Assembly: GCA_028869355.1 (NCBI GenBank)
Contig: JAGWSK010000371.1
Location: 1-7,388 of the forward strand
Source: Alphaproteobacteria bacterium
GTDB lineage: Bacteria > Pseudomonadota > Alphaproteobacteria > Micropepsales > Micropepsaceae
Length of the DNA stretch: 7,388 nucleotides
Direction of reading: 5' to 3'
The notes under the pieces are model-generated. The model worked only from the letters and a program-made list of their open reading frames with translations. It made no database searches and was not told the DNA's origin. Of the stretch, positions 1-7,013 are shown piece after piece (within the stretch, counting starts at the first letter, position 1; each line of letters starts with the position of its first letter). Position numbers and translations under genes: made by a program.

Positions 1-1
1 G

Positions 2-241
2 GGCGCGCTGTTCCGCAGCCGCGATTTTCAGAGCAACGAGACCGAGCTGGTCGTAATGGTCACGGCCTATCTGGTGAATCCGGTGGCGCCCAGGATGCTG
101 GCCGGGCCTGACGATGGATACGCTACGCCAAATGATCTGGAAACGATCGTGCAGGGACACTTGAACGCGGTTTACGGCAATGCCCCGAAACCCGCCGCCA
201 CCGCGCTCGACGCCAAGTCGCTGGGTTACATCATCCAATGA
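2..241 (+). CDS. cpaC: CpaC/RcpA-type secretin of the Tad pilus, C-terminal end (5' truncated by window)
   Basis: This is the last 79 residues of a Tad-pilus secretin, the outer-membrane ring through which the Flp pilus exits. The reading frame is open from base 2, so the gene starts upstream of the window. Visible residues begin GALFRSRDFQSNETELVVMV, the conserved end of the secretin beta-barrel domain: the FRS-x2-F-x4-TELVV signature followed by a T-x-YLV-x-PV strand. After this comes the CpaC-specific tail with a P-x-DL-x-T segment and a LNAVYG motif, ending in GYIIQ. The stop codon at 239-241 overlaps an ATG at 238 (ATGA), and the preferred cpaD start lies 12 nt further on, so the two are probably translationally coupled. 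Family assignment is firm; only the N-terminal and most of the secretin domain are out of view. Confidence 0.93.
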   Translation, partial: GALFRSRDFQSNETELVVMVTAYLVNPVAPRMLAGPDDGYATPNDLETIVQGHLNAVYGNAPKPAATALDAKSLGYIIQ

Positions 242-252
242 GGGATAGGAAC

Positions 253-942
253 ATGCGGAAAGTGACACGTTTGCTGCAGGCGAGCGCGCCCATGAGCGCT
301 TTGGTCCTGATTGCATGCGCGCATCCGGTCGCCGGACCGGAAGATGCATTGTCGCCCGAACAGCGCTTTGCAATTTCCGTCGAGCCGCAGATGCAGACCT
401 ATCGCGTGCCCTTTGAGTCCGGCGCCGAGCCCGACCCGGTCATCGAGCGCGAGCTCAACGGCATCGGCCGCGATTACCTTGAGAATGGCGCCGGTACCAT
501 TGCGGTTTCGGCGGCGCCGGAAAATGCAGGCGCGGCCGAACGGATCGCGGGAGAGCTTTCCGGATTTGGTGTTCCACGCAACAGGATTATGGTCGTTCCC
601 CCAGGGGTGGCCGATATTCCGGGTACGGTCGCAATTGGCTATGTCCGCTACCGGGCGGTTTCGCCCGCCTGCGGCGATTGGTCGGAAAATCTCGCTGTGA
701 GCCATGACAATCGCCCATCGTCCAATCTCGGCTGCGCGACGGAGCACAATATTGCGGCGGAGATCTCAGATCCGCGCGATCTGGCCACGCCGGAACCGCA
801 GGGGACAGAGGATGCCGAGCGGCGGCTGACGGTTCTCGGCAAGTACCAGCAGGGTGGCAACACCGGAGCAATGAGATCGCTGGGCCCGGCAGAACAATCA
901 GGCGCAGTGACGGCCATCGGAAAAGGCGGTGGTGGAATGTAA
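253..942 (+). CDS. cpaD: CpaD, Tad pilus assembly lipoprotein
   Basis: The product is 229 aa, the usual CpaD size. CpaD is an outer-membrane-associated lipoprotein that assists the CpaC secretin in Flp pilus biogenesis. The N-terminus is a signal peptide (basic RK and R at residues 2-6, hydrophobic MSALVLIA) ending in a lipobox L-I-A-C with the acylated Cys at residue 22. The family's hallmark region is at residues ~140-175: CGDWSENL, an NRP-x2-N-x-GCA core (Cys140 and Cys161, a possible disulfide), then the N-x-AA and DL-x2-PEP stretch. I prefer ATG 253 over the in-frame ATG 238 (ATGA overlap with cpaC) because AGGGA at 241-245 is a good ribosome site 7 nt upstream of 253 and the signal peptide is compact from there. 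The C-terminus is Gly-rich and probably disordered. Same operon as cpaC; the gap to cpaE is unusually long for this operon. Confidence 0.92.
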   Translation: MRKVTRLLQASAPMSALVLIACAHPVAGPEDALSPEQRFAISVEPQMQTYRVPFESGAEPDPVIERELNGIGRDYLENGAGTIAVSAAPENAGAAERIAGELSGFGVPRNRIMVVPPGVADIPGTVAIGYVRYRAVSPACGDWSENLAVSHDNRPSSNLGCATEHNIAAEISDPRDLATPEPQGTEDAERRLTVLGKYQQGGNTGAMRSLGPAEQSGAVTAIGKGGGGM

Positions 943-1110
943 CAGGGCATTGCGGGAGCAACGAAGCTGCCATTTGGCGCTCCCCTTTCCCGCCGGCGCC
1001 GTCCAGACAAGGCGGCAGAGTCGAACTGATGCAGGCAATGATCAGTGCGCAAGGCGCGCAGGCCTTTCCCTCGGTGGGAGAGGAAATGATTATCAAAGAG
1101 GTTAGTGACC
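943..1110 (+). other. cpaD-cpaE spacer with weak hairpin
   Basis: This 168-nt spacer is the only sizeable gap within the pilus genes. It holds a possible RNA hairpin: GGGAGC (954-959) can pair with GCTCCC (979-984), with an inner GCC/GGC pair (969-971 with 976-978) around an ATTT loop, leaving a one-sided bulge. A pyrimidine-rich stretch (981-990) follows but no U-tract, so it does not look like an intrinsic terminator. Near the end, AAAGAGG (1095-1101) is the ribosome binding site of cpaE. No convincing promoter is visible. Confidence 0.4.
1095..1101 (+). promoter_or_regulatory. Ribosome binding site deciding the cpaE start
   Basis: AAAGAGG is purine-rich and lies 9 nt before ATG 1111 but only 3 nt before the in-frame GTG 1105. 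The spacing favours ATG 1111 as the true cpaE start. A stop codon in the same frame at 1087-1089 rules out a more distant start. Confidence 0.6.
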
Positions 1111-2376
1111 ATGACGGGGAGCAATTTGGCCGAGGCGCTCGGCGGCAGGACCGAACCGGAGATTGCCGGATGTGAACACCCGATACCGCGCATCACCATT
1201 GCAGCGTTCTGCAACGGGGCGGATATGACTTCGGCGATGCAAAGCGCGGCTGCCGACCGGCGTCTCGCCAAAACGCATTTTTCGCTACATCAGGGCGGCG
1301 CTCGCGAAGCTGCGGCACACTTCACGCAAAATCCCACGCCGGATTTGTTGTTGGTCGAGACTGTCAGCGCGGCAGATGCCGTGCTTTCGGAATTGGACGA
1401 ACTCGCGCAGGTATGCGACGAATCAACAAAGGCGATCATCATCGGCCGCAACAATGACGTGCAGCTATACCGGAAATTGATACGCAGCGGAATTTCGGAA
1501 TATCTGCTGGCGCCGGTCACGCCGCTGCAAATCATCGAAGCGATTTCCCATCTTTACACGGATAAGGCGTCGGTGCCCCTCGGCAAGCTCGTGGTATTCG
1601 CCGCAGCACGTGGCGGCGCCGGATCATCGACGCTGGCGCATAATTTCGCCTGGTCGGTTGCGAACACGATGAAGATTCATACCGCGCTCATCGACGTCGA
1701 TGTCGCCTTCGGCACCGTCGGCCTGGACTTCAATCAGGAACCCTCGCCTGGAGTTGCAGAGGTACTCGCGTCGCCCGACCGCATCGATCAGGTGCTGTTG
1801 GAGCGCCTGCTGCTCAAATCCGGCGAGTACCTGTCATTGCTGACGTCGTCCGCCTCGCTGGAACATGATGATAATTTTCAGCCGGCTGCGGTCGAGACTC
1901 TGATCGACATGGCACGCGCGATGGCGCCCTGCGTCGTCGTCGACCTGCCCCATGTCTGGAATATCTGGACGCGTCACACGCTGCAACGCGCCGATGATAT
2001 TGTGATTGTCGCGACCCCCGATCTGGCGTCGCTGCGCAATTGCAAGAATCTGATGACAATGGCGCGGTCGCGGCGCGCGAACGATTCGCCGCCGCGACTC
2101 ATCATCAACCAGGCCGGAATACCGAAACGGAAGGAAGTCCCGCTGAAGGAGTTTGCCACAACCGTCGGTCAGGAACCCGAACTGGTACTCAATTTCGATC
2201 CTCCCTTGTTTGGGCTGGCCGCCAATAACGGTCAGATGCTGGCAGAAGTTCAGCCGAAGAGCCGCGCTGCCGAAGGAATGCGCCAGCTCGCCCAAACCAT
2301 CACCGGCAAGCAAATGAAGGCACCTGCGAAAAGCAGCGGACTTCCGCTGCCGTTTTTGGGATTGAAGACGGGCTAA
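1111..2376 (+). CDS. cpaE: CpaE, Tad pilus assembly/localisation protein (receiver-like + MinD/ParA-like domain)
   Basis: The product is 421 aa from ATG 1111; GTG 1105 would add two residues. CpaE-family proteins (also TadZ) are cytoplasmic and set the place of pilus assembly; in Caulobacter CpaE is polar and needed to place CpaC. Residues ~25-150 form an atypical receiver: the acceptor Asp position reads LLLVET (Glu83) and the beta5 Lys of YLLKP is Ala134 (YLLAPV), so ordinary phosphotransfer is not expected. Residues ~155-400 are a MinD/ParA fold with P-loop ARGGAGSSTLAHN (Arg167 onward), where both the signature Lys (now Arg) and the phosphate-binding Lys (now Ser) are replaced. Next come the DVDVAFGTVGLDFNQ switch segment, the VVVDLPHVWNIWT Walker B region and a late FGLAANNGQML-type motif. 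The gene is followed after 1-4 nt by cpaF. Assignment is firm; ATP hydrolysis is doubtful from the sequence. Confidence 0.93.
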   Translation: MTGSNLAEALGGRTEPEIAGCEHPIPRITIAAFCNGADMTSAMQSAAADRRLAKTHFSLHQGGAREAAAHFTQNPTPDLLLVETVSAADAVLSELDELAQVCDESTKAIIIGRNNDVQLYRKLIRSGISEYLLAPVTPLQIIEAISHLYTDKASVPLGKLVVFAAARGGAGSSTLAHNFAWSVANTMKIHTALIDVDVAFGTVGLDFNQEPSPGVAEVLASPDRIDQVLLERLLLKSGEYLSLLTSSASLEHDDNFQPAAVETLIDMARAMAPCVVVDLPHVWNIWTRHTLQRADDIVIVATPDLASLRNCKNLMTMARSRRANDSPPRLIINQAGIPKRKEVPLKEFATTVGQEPELVLNFDPPLFGLAANNGQMLAEVQPKSRAAEGMRQLAQTITGKQMKAPAKSSGLPLPFLGLKTG

Positions 2377-2380
2377 TTTG

Positions 2381-3823
2381 ATGTTTGGCAAGCGGTCTGT
2401 AGCTACTGCGACATTGCAACTGGCCTCAACCGGTCCCGGGCTGGAGCGCGCTCCATCGGACTCGGAAGTGTCCGCACCGGGGAAGCCTGGTGCAGCCAAT
2501 TCCGCTGCGGCGGGTGCGGCCGCCGGGCAAACCCCGGAACGCGACAGCGGCCGCGAAGAAATCAAGACGGTGGTTTTCAACGCACTGATCGATGCGATCG
2601 ATCTGTCGCGGCTGGCCACGCTTGATGCCGAATCCGGCCGCGAGGAAATCCGCGAAATCGTCAACGAAATCGTTGGCATCAAAAGTATCGTCATGTCGGT
2701 TGCCGAGCAGGAACAGCTGGTCACCGACATCTGCAATGATGTGCTGGGCTATGGCCCGCTGGAGCCGCTGCTGGCGCGCGACGATATCGCCGACATCATG
2801 GTGAACGGCGCCTCGCGTGTATTCATTGAAGTCGGCGGCAAGGTGCAGCTGACGGGTATCCGCTTTCGCGACAACCAGCAGCTTTTGAACATCTGCCAGC
2901 GGATTGTCAGCCAGGTCGGCCGGCGTGTGGACGAGAGCTCGCCAATCTGCGACGCGCGTCTGGCCGATGGCTCGCGCGTTAACGTGATTGTCCCGCCGCT
3001 GGCGCTGGACGGGCCGACACTGACCATCCGCAAATTCCGCAAGGACAAATTGAAGCTGACGGATCTGGTCCGGTTCGGATCGATTACTCCGGAAGGGTCG
3101 CGGTTGCTCGCGGTGATCGGGCGCTCGCGTTGCAACGTCATCATTTCGGGCGGCACAGGCTCGGGCAAGACCACACTGCTGAATTGCCTGACCGCCCATA
3201 TCGACGAAGACGAGCGGGTGATCACCTGCGAGGATGCCGCCGAACTGCAATTGCAGCAGCCGCATGTGGTGCGGCTGGAGACGCGGCCTGCCAATGTCGA
3301 AGGCCATGGCCAGATCACCATGCGTGACCTGGTGAAAAACTGCCTGCGCATGCGGCCGGAACGCATCATCGTGGGCGAGGTGCGCGGCCCGGAGGCATTT
3401 GACCTGCTCCAGGCGATGAATACCGGTCACGACGGGTCCATGGGCACCATCCACGCCAACTCGCCGCGCGAAGCCCTGTCGCGTCTGGAATCGTTGATCA
3501 CCATGGGCGGCTACAGCCTTCCATCCAAGACGATTCGCGAGATGATCGTCGGTTCGGTCGACGTGATTGTTCAGGCCGAGCGCCTGCGTGATGGCTCCCG
3601 GCGCATCACCAGTGTAACCGAAGTGGTCGGTTGCGAGCAGGACGTGATTACGACCCAGGATTTGCTGGTCTACCAGATCGAGGGCGAGGACGAACATGGC
3701 CGCATCCGCGGCAAGCATGTGGGTACCGGAATTGTGCGGCCGGTGATGTGGGATCGGGCGCGCTATTTCGGACTGGAGCGCGATCTGTCCGATGCGCTCG
3801 ATACCGCACAGGCGAACGGTTGA
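2381..3823 (+). CDS. cpaF: CpaF/TadA, Tad pilus secretion ATPase
   Basis: The product is 480 aa from ATG 2381, typical for CpaF; a TTG at 2378 is directly in front, and no strong ribosome site separates the two. CpaF is the hexameric type II/IV secretion ATPase on the cytoplasmic face that drives Flp pilin polymerisation, and in some species retraction. Residues ~1-55 are a variable Ala/Pro/Ser-rich leader. An N-terminal domain follows with the YGPLEPLL and IADIMVNG motifs (residues ~125-150). The C-terminal ATPase domain has Walker A GGTGSGKTT with Lys263, an ED-x-AELQL Asp box, Walker B RIIVGEVRG with Glu333, and the His box GTIHANSP with His358. All catalytic motifs are intact, so the enzyme should be active. 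Its start is 4 nt after the cpaE stop, which suggests coupled translation, and tadB begins 19 nt after its stop. Confidence 0.97.
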   Translation: MFGKRSVATATLQLASTGPGLERAPSDSEVSAPGKPGAANSAAAGAAAGQTPERDSGREEIKTVVFNALIDAIDLSRLATLDAESGREEIREIVNEIVGIKSIVMSVAEQEQLVTDICNDVLGYGPLEPLLARDDIADIMVNGASRVFIEVGGKVQLTGIRFRDNQQLLNICQRIVSQVGRRVDESSPICDARLADGSRVNVIVPPLALDGPTLTIRKFRKDKLKLTDLVRFGSITPEGSRLLAVIGRSRCNVIISGGTGSGKTTLLNCLTAHIDEDERVITCEDAAELQLQQPHVVRLETRPANVEGHGQITMRDLVKNCLRMRPERIIVGEVRGPEAFDLLQAMNTGHDGSMGTIHANSPREALSRLESLITMGGYSLPSKTIREMIVGSVDVIVQAERLRDGSRRITSVTEVVGCEQDVITTQDLLVYQIEGEDEHGRIRGKHVGTGIVRPVMWDRARYFGLERDLSDALDTAQANG

Positions 3824-3842
3824 TCGAGGCAAGTCCGGCGCG

Positions 3843-4787
3843 ATGACGACCTTTCTTGCAGGCGTACTGCTGATCATTTCCCTGTGCGCGATTGCGTTCA
3901 CATTTTTATGGTCCGACGACGCGCGCAGCAAAAAGCGCGTGGCTGCGATCCGCGGTGAGGGCGGCAGCGCCGGGGCGTTGGATCCCGAACGCCGGCAGCG
4001 CAATGCGCTTGAAGATGTGCGTGAAGCGAAAGCACAGGCCAAACGTGCCGATCTGCAGAAGCGGATCGAGCGGGCGGGGCTGACGATAACCGTCAGAAAC
4101 TACTGGGTCGCGTCGGGGATATCGGGAGTGGTCGCCGCCTTTGTGTCGTTGCTGTTCGTGCATTCCATCATCGCGTTTGTGCTGGCAGGCTTTGCCGGCG
4201 GTTTAGGTCTCCCGCGTTGGGTGCTCACCTTCCTTACCACCCGGCGGGAACAGGCATTCACCCGCGAATTCGCGCCCGCGATGGATGCGATCGTGCGCAG
4301 CGTCAAATCGGGCCTGCCGGTGATCGAAGCGCTGAAGCTGGTGGCCACCGAGATTCCGCAACCGGTCGGCGGCGAATTCCAGCTTCTGACGGACAGCCTC
4401 AAGGTGGGGCTGACTATGGAGCAGTCAATCCGGCGCATGTATCAGCGCATGCCGACTCCGGAAGTGAATTTCTTCGGCATTGTGATGTCGATGCAGTCGA
4501 AATCCGGCGGCAATCTTTCGGAAGCGCTGGGCAATCTCGCCGGCGTGCTGCGCGACCGCAAGCGGCTGAAAGACAAAATTCGCGCCATGTCGTCGGAGGC
4601 CAGAACCGGCGCCGTGATCATCGGTTCGATGCCACCGGGTGTGATGTTGCTCGTCTATGTCACAACGCCCTCGTATATGGCGCCGATGTTTTCTACCGAA
4701 ATCGGCAATGCGCTCCTGGTCGGCTGCGTGGTGTGGATGGGCATCGGCACATTGGTAATGAAGAAGATGATCGCGATGAAGTTCTGA
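3843..4787 (+). CDS. tadB: TadB, inner-membrane platform protein of the Tad pilus
   Basis: The product is 314 aa. TadB pairs with TadC to form the inner-membrane platform, related to T2SS GspF/PilC, on which the CpaF ATPase acts. Order of features: N-terminal membrane helix (~4-23); a basic cytoplasmic linker with a charged helix (~45-80) ending in the typical R-x-ERAGL segment; paired membrane helices (~88-105 and 107-124); a T2SSF cytoplasmic helical domain (~135-255) with FAPAMDAIVRSVKSGLP, VGGEF and SGGNLSEAL motifs; and two C-terminal membrane helices (~256-274 and 287-307) ending in the basic tail MKKMIAMKF. I chose ATG 3843 because it gives a clean hydrophobic start. An in-frame ATG at 3792 lies inside cpaF and would add 17 polar residues. 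The tadC ATG is 4 nt after the stop. Confidence 0.95.
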   Translation: MTTFLAGVLLIISLCAIAFTFLWSDDARSKKRVAAIRGEGGSAGALDPERRQRNALEDVREAKAQAKRADLQKRIERAGLTITVRNYWVASGISGVVAAFVSLLFVHSIIAFVLAGFAGGLGLPRWVLTFLTTRREQAFTREFAPAMDAIVRSVKSGLPVIEALKLVATEIPQPVGGEFQLLTDSLKVGLTMEQSIRRMYQRMPTPEVNFFGIVMSMQSKSGGNLSEALGNLAGVLRDRKRLKDKIRAMSSEARTGAVIIGSMPPGVMLLVYVTTPSYMAPMFSTEIGNALLVGCVVWMGIGTLVMKKMIAMKF

Positions 4788-4791
4788 CGCC

Positions 4792-5769
4792 ATGGACCAA
4801 TATATTCATCTCCTGTTCGAACCGGAAATCGTGGTCACATCGCTGGCGGCGGTTGCGGCTTTTGCCACCATTGTGACGCTCGGTCTGCCTTATATGAGCT
4901 CCGACCGCCTCATTCCACGGATGAAGTTTGTGGCAACCGAACGGGCGGATCTGCGCCAGAAACATTTCGATTCGATTTCGCGCGCGCCGCGTGCGGGCCA
5001 GACCCACTCCGCACAAGTCAGCTTCATGCGGCAGACCCTCGACGTCCTGCAACTTGAACGATTTGTGGCCTCGGAAGGCATGAAGGAAAAACTCGCCCGC
5101 GCCGGCCTTCGCGGTTCGGGACCGCTGATCACCTTCATGTTCTTCCGCTTTGCCGGCCCGCCGTTGGTGTTGGGAGCTGCCCTCCTCTGGTTGTTTGGTA
5201 CTCCCAATCTGAACTGGCCACTGAACGTAAAAATCCTCGCCGCCGCCGCTTCCACGCTGTTCGGCTACTATCTGCCGGATCTTTATGTCACCAATCGCAT
5301 TCAGGCGCGGCGCGCATCGATCATGCGCGCATTTCCCGATGCACTCGATCTGCTGCTGATTTGTGTCGAGTCGGGCATGTCGATCGAGGCCGCCTTCGGC
5401 CGGGTCGGGCATGAAATCGGCGTTCAATCGGTCGAGCTTGCGGAAGAGCTGGCGCTGACGACGGCGGAGCTGTCCTATCTGCCGAACCGCAGGCAGGCAT
5501 TTCAGAATCTCGCCGACCGCTGCGGTCATAACGGTGTGAAGGCGGTCTCGGCGGCGCTGATCCAGTCGGAAAAATATGGAACACCGATGGGCCAGGCGCT
5601 GCGGGTGGCGGCGCAGGAAAACCGCGAAATGCGGATGTCGGAAGCCGAACGCAAAGCAGCAGCGCTGCCATCCAAACTGACCGTCCCGATGATCCTTTTT
5701 TTCCTGCCCTGTCTGTTTGTCGTCGTCCTCGGCGGGGCGATGCTGAAAATTTTCGGCTACGCGAAATAG
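4792..5769 (+). CDS. tadC: TadC, inner-membrane platform protein of the Tad pilus
   Basis: The product is 325 aa, the normal TadC length. It is the second T2SSF-domain platform subunit and is expected to form a hetero-complex with TadB in the inner membrane. The N-terminal membrane helix is at ~13-34. A basic cytoplasmic region follows (~40-105), containing the LARAGLRG segment that matches the TadB ERAGL region. Membrane helices lie at ~112-135 and ~146-166, ending in the LPDLYV motif. The T2SSF domain (~175-290) shows FPDALDLLLICVESGMSIEAA, an EL motif and YGTPMGQALRVAAQE. The C-terminal membrane helix (~297-316) contains PMILFFLPCLFVVVLGG. There is no strong ribosome site, so translation probably couples to tadB. 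This is the last recognisable pilus gene here; tadD, which often follows, is not present. Confidence 0.95.
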   Translation: MDQYIHLLFEPEIVVTSLAAVAAFATIVTLGLPYMSSDRLIPRMKFVATERADLRQKHFDSISRAPRAGQTHSAQVSFMRQTLDVLQLERFVASEGMKEKLARAGLRGSGPLITFMFFRFAGPPLVLGAALLWLFGTPNLNWPLNVKILAAAASTLFGYYLPDLYVTNRIQARRASIMRAFPDALDLLLICVESGMSIEAAFGRVGHEIGVQSVELAEELALTTAELSYLPNRRQAFQNLADRCGHNGVKAVSAALIQSEKYGTPMGQALRVAAQENREMRMSEAERKAAALPSKLTVPMILFFLPCLFVVVLGGAMLKIFGYAK

Positions 5770-5913
5770 AGCTTGCCGCCGACAGCGAGGCGTGGGCGAA
5801 CAGGGAATCGCTCCGAGGCTCCGCCTGCTGCCGGAAATTTTGCAAGCGGGCGGGCAGCTGATGATCCCCAACGATAAAAGCGGGTTAAAGGGAATTTACG
5901 ATTTGTCGCTCTC

Positions 5914-5936
5914 AAATTTCGCGTAGACGAAAATTT
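5914..5936. repeat. AT-rich imperfect inverted repeat upstream of parA
   Basis: AAATTTCG (5914-5921) pairs with CGAAAATTT (5928-5936), giving 8 base pairs with one bulged A around a 6-nt CGTAGA loop. One more T follows (5937) before the sequence returns to mixed bases. It could be a weak terminator for the tad operon or a protein-binding site. A related GAAATTTTG string occurs upstream (5834-5842). Confidence 0.35.
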
Positions 5937-6001
5937 TCAGCATTGCACCGCCGTCGGCATTCGACATGCGCGAATTCCGGTTCATGGGTTCTTTAAGAAA
6001 A

Positions 6002-6039
6002 TTGAAACCGCTGTTGTGATAAACCCACCACGGTTTGAA
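6002..6039. promoter_or_regulatory. Candidate operator: imperfect inverted repeat just upstream of parA
   Basis: TTGAAACCG (6002-6010) and CGGTTTGAA (6031-6039) form 9-nt arms with one mismatch (G6004 against G6037), separated by 20 nt. It ends 14 nt before the parA ATG and just before the ribosome site. In type Ib partition operons the RHH protein binds upstream of parA to repress the operon, so this is a plausible autoregulatory or centromere site. That role is inferred from position only. Confidence 0.35.
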
Positions 6040-6053
6040 CACAGGAACCAGCC

Positions 6054-7007
6054 ATGATTGTCATCGCGATGGCATCCCAGAAAGGCGGATCGGGCAAGAC
6101 CACGCTCGCTGGGCATCTTGCGGTCGAGGCGGAGAAATCGGGCGCAGGTCCGGTCACTCTGGTTGATACCGATCCACAGGGTTCTCTGTCAAAATGGTGG
6201 AATGCCCGCGCGGCGAGCACTCCGAATTTCGCCAAGATTGGACCGTTACAACTGGAAGCCGCGCTCGGCGAGCTGAAACGGGCGGGGACACGGATCGCGA
6301 TCGTCGACACGCCGCCCGCCGTTTCCGAATCCATTATGATGGTGATCGAGCATTCTGATCTCGTGATTGTGCCGACGCGGCCGAGCCCGCACGACCTTCG
6401 CGCAGTGGCCGCCACCGTCGATATGGCGGAGCGTTTCAGCAAGCCGCTGATTTTCGTCATCAATGGGGCAACGCTGCGTGCGCGCATCACGGGCGAGGCC
6501 GCCGTTGCCCTGTCGCAGCACGGCGTCGTTGCGCCCGTGAACCTCCATCACCGGGTTGATTTTGCAGCCAGCATGATCGATGGACGAACCGTCGGTGAAG
6601 CTGCTCCAAAATCTCAGTCATCGCGTGAGGTGGCCGATCTTTGGGCTTATATTCAGGGCCGGCTCGCGCGCCTGGTAAAGGACGCAAGTTTGATTCCCGA
6701 ATTCCAACCGCAGTTCCCGCTGGCCGGGATCACCGCCGGCACGGCAGTTGAAGTTGAGGATCAGCCTGAGGTCAGCGGCGGCAGATTACCAGCCATCACC
6801 AGCGACCCGTTCAGCCCAGTGGCCCCCGCTCAGCGCACAAGCGATGGCGGCGTCACTGGTAGTGACAGTATCCTTGTTCATGCCGGGATTGAGCCAGCAA
6901 ACGACTTACAACAGCAGAAACCCGCGCGCGGACCTGCACCGTTCGCCCGTCCGGGACCCGGCGGCAGGGTGTTTGGCCGCCGGCAAAGCTTGGCATCAAC
7001 AGGATAG
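6054..7007 (+). CDS. ParA-family ATPase (type Ib-like) with long Pro-rich C-terminal extension
   Basis: The product is 317 aa. ParA ATPases bind DNA nonspecifically as ATP dimers and position plasmids, chromosomes or protein complexes together with a partner that stimulates hydrolysis. The protein starts directly with the fold (MIVIAMASQKGGSGKTT) and has no N-terminal HTH. The deviant Walker A has both Lys10 and Lys15; the switch segment is DTDPQGSLSKWW (38-49); Walker B is IVDTPP (83-88); PTRPSPHDLRA (107-117) and HHRVDFAASMIDGRTV (165-180) match a common alphaproteobacterial ParA subgroup. The ATPase domain ends near residue 209 (LWAYIQGRLARLVK). Residues ~210-317 are Pro/Gly/Ser/Gln-rich, of low complexity, probably disordered, with looser third-position G/C use than the pilus genes, ending in a basic VFGRRQ segment. 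Start: ATG 6054 with AGGAA 6 nt upstream. The next gene begins 6 nt after the stop. Not CpaE: different length and motifs. Confidence 0.88.
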   Translation: MIVIAMASQKGGSGKTTLAGHLAVEAEKSGAGPVTLVDTDPQGSLSKWWNARAASTPNFAKIGPLQLEAALGELKRAGTRIAIVDTPPAVSESIMMVIEHSDLVIVPTRPSPHDLRAVAATVDMAERFSKPLIFVINGATLRARITGEAAVALSQHGVVAPVNLHHRVDFAASMIDGRTVGEAAPKSQSSREVADLWAYIQGRLARLVKDASLIPEFQPQFPLAGITAGTAVEVEDQPEVSGGRLPAITSDPFSPVAPAQRTSDGGVTGSDSILVHAGIEPANDLQQQKPARGPAPFARPGPGGRVFGRRQSLASTG

Positions 7008-7013
7008 AACAAA

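Larger units (their letters stand above)
5770..6053 (+). promoter_or_regulatory. Intergenic region between tadC and parA; likely holds the parA promoter/operator
   Basis: This 284-nt region contains no convincing gene. Short inverted repeats at its start (AGCGA 5784-5788 with TCGCT 5808-5812; GCTGCC 5827-5832 with GGCAGC 5853-5858) lack a T-tract, so a tadC terminator is possible but not shown. From ~5880 the sequence turns AT-richer and has two better inverted repeats, listed separately. A short odd palindrome TTCTT-T-AAGAA lies at 5989-5999. I see no clear -35/-10 pair. AGGAA at 6043-6047 is a good ribosome site 6 nt before the parA ATG. The change in composition suggests the pilus operon ends upstream and the parA pair has its own control, but this is inference. 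Confidence 0.45.

Noticed and set aside
1029..1175. A 48-codon + strand frame starting in the cpaD-cpaE gap and running into cpaE
   Set aside because: It overlaps the start of cpaE by 65 nt, has no clear ribosome site and no recognisable features.
1834..2736. A 300-codon open frame on the - strand opposite cpaE and the cpaF start
   Set aside because: It spans two certain genes in antisense, has Ser/Arg-rich low-information sequence and no recognisable motif.
2426..4042. A 538-codon open frame on the - strand opposite cpaF
   Set aside because: It is antisense to the well-conserved cpaF and start of tadB, and its translation is rich in His/Arg/Gln with no recognisable domain. Such frames arise from high third-position GC bias.
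4693..5871. A 392-codon open frame on the - strand opposite tadC
   Set aside because: It mirrors tadC codon for codon, is Arg/His-rich, and shows no domain; tadC on the + strand has all the family motifs.
5792..5926. A 44-codon GTG-started + strand frame after tadC (or 21 codons from ATG 5861)
   Set aside because: The purine stretch before the GTG is too close, the peptide resembles nothing known to me, and it is not related to TadD; likely chance.
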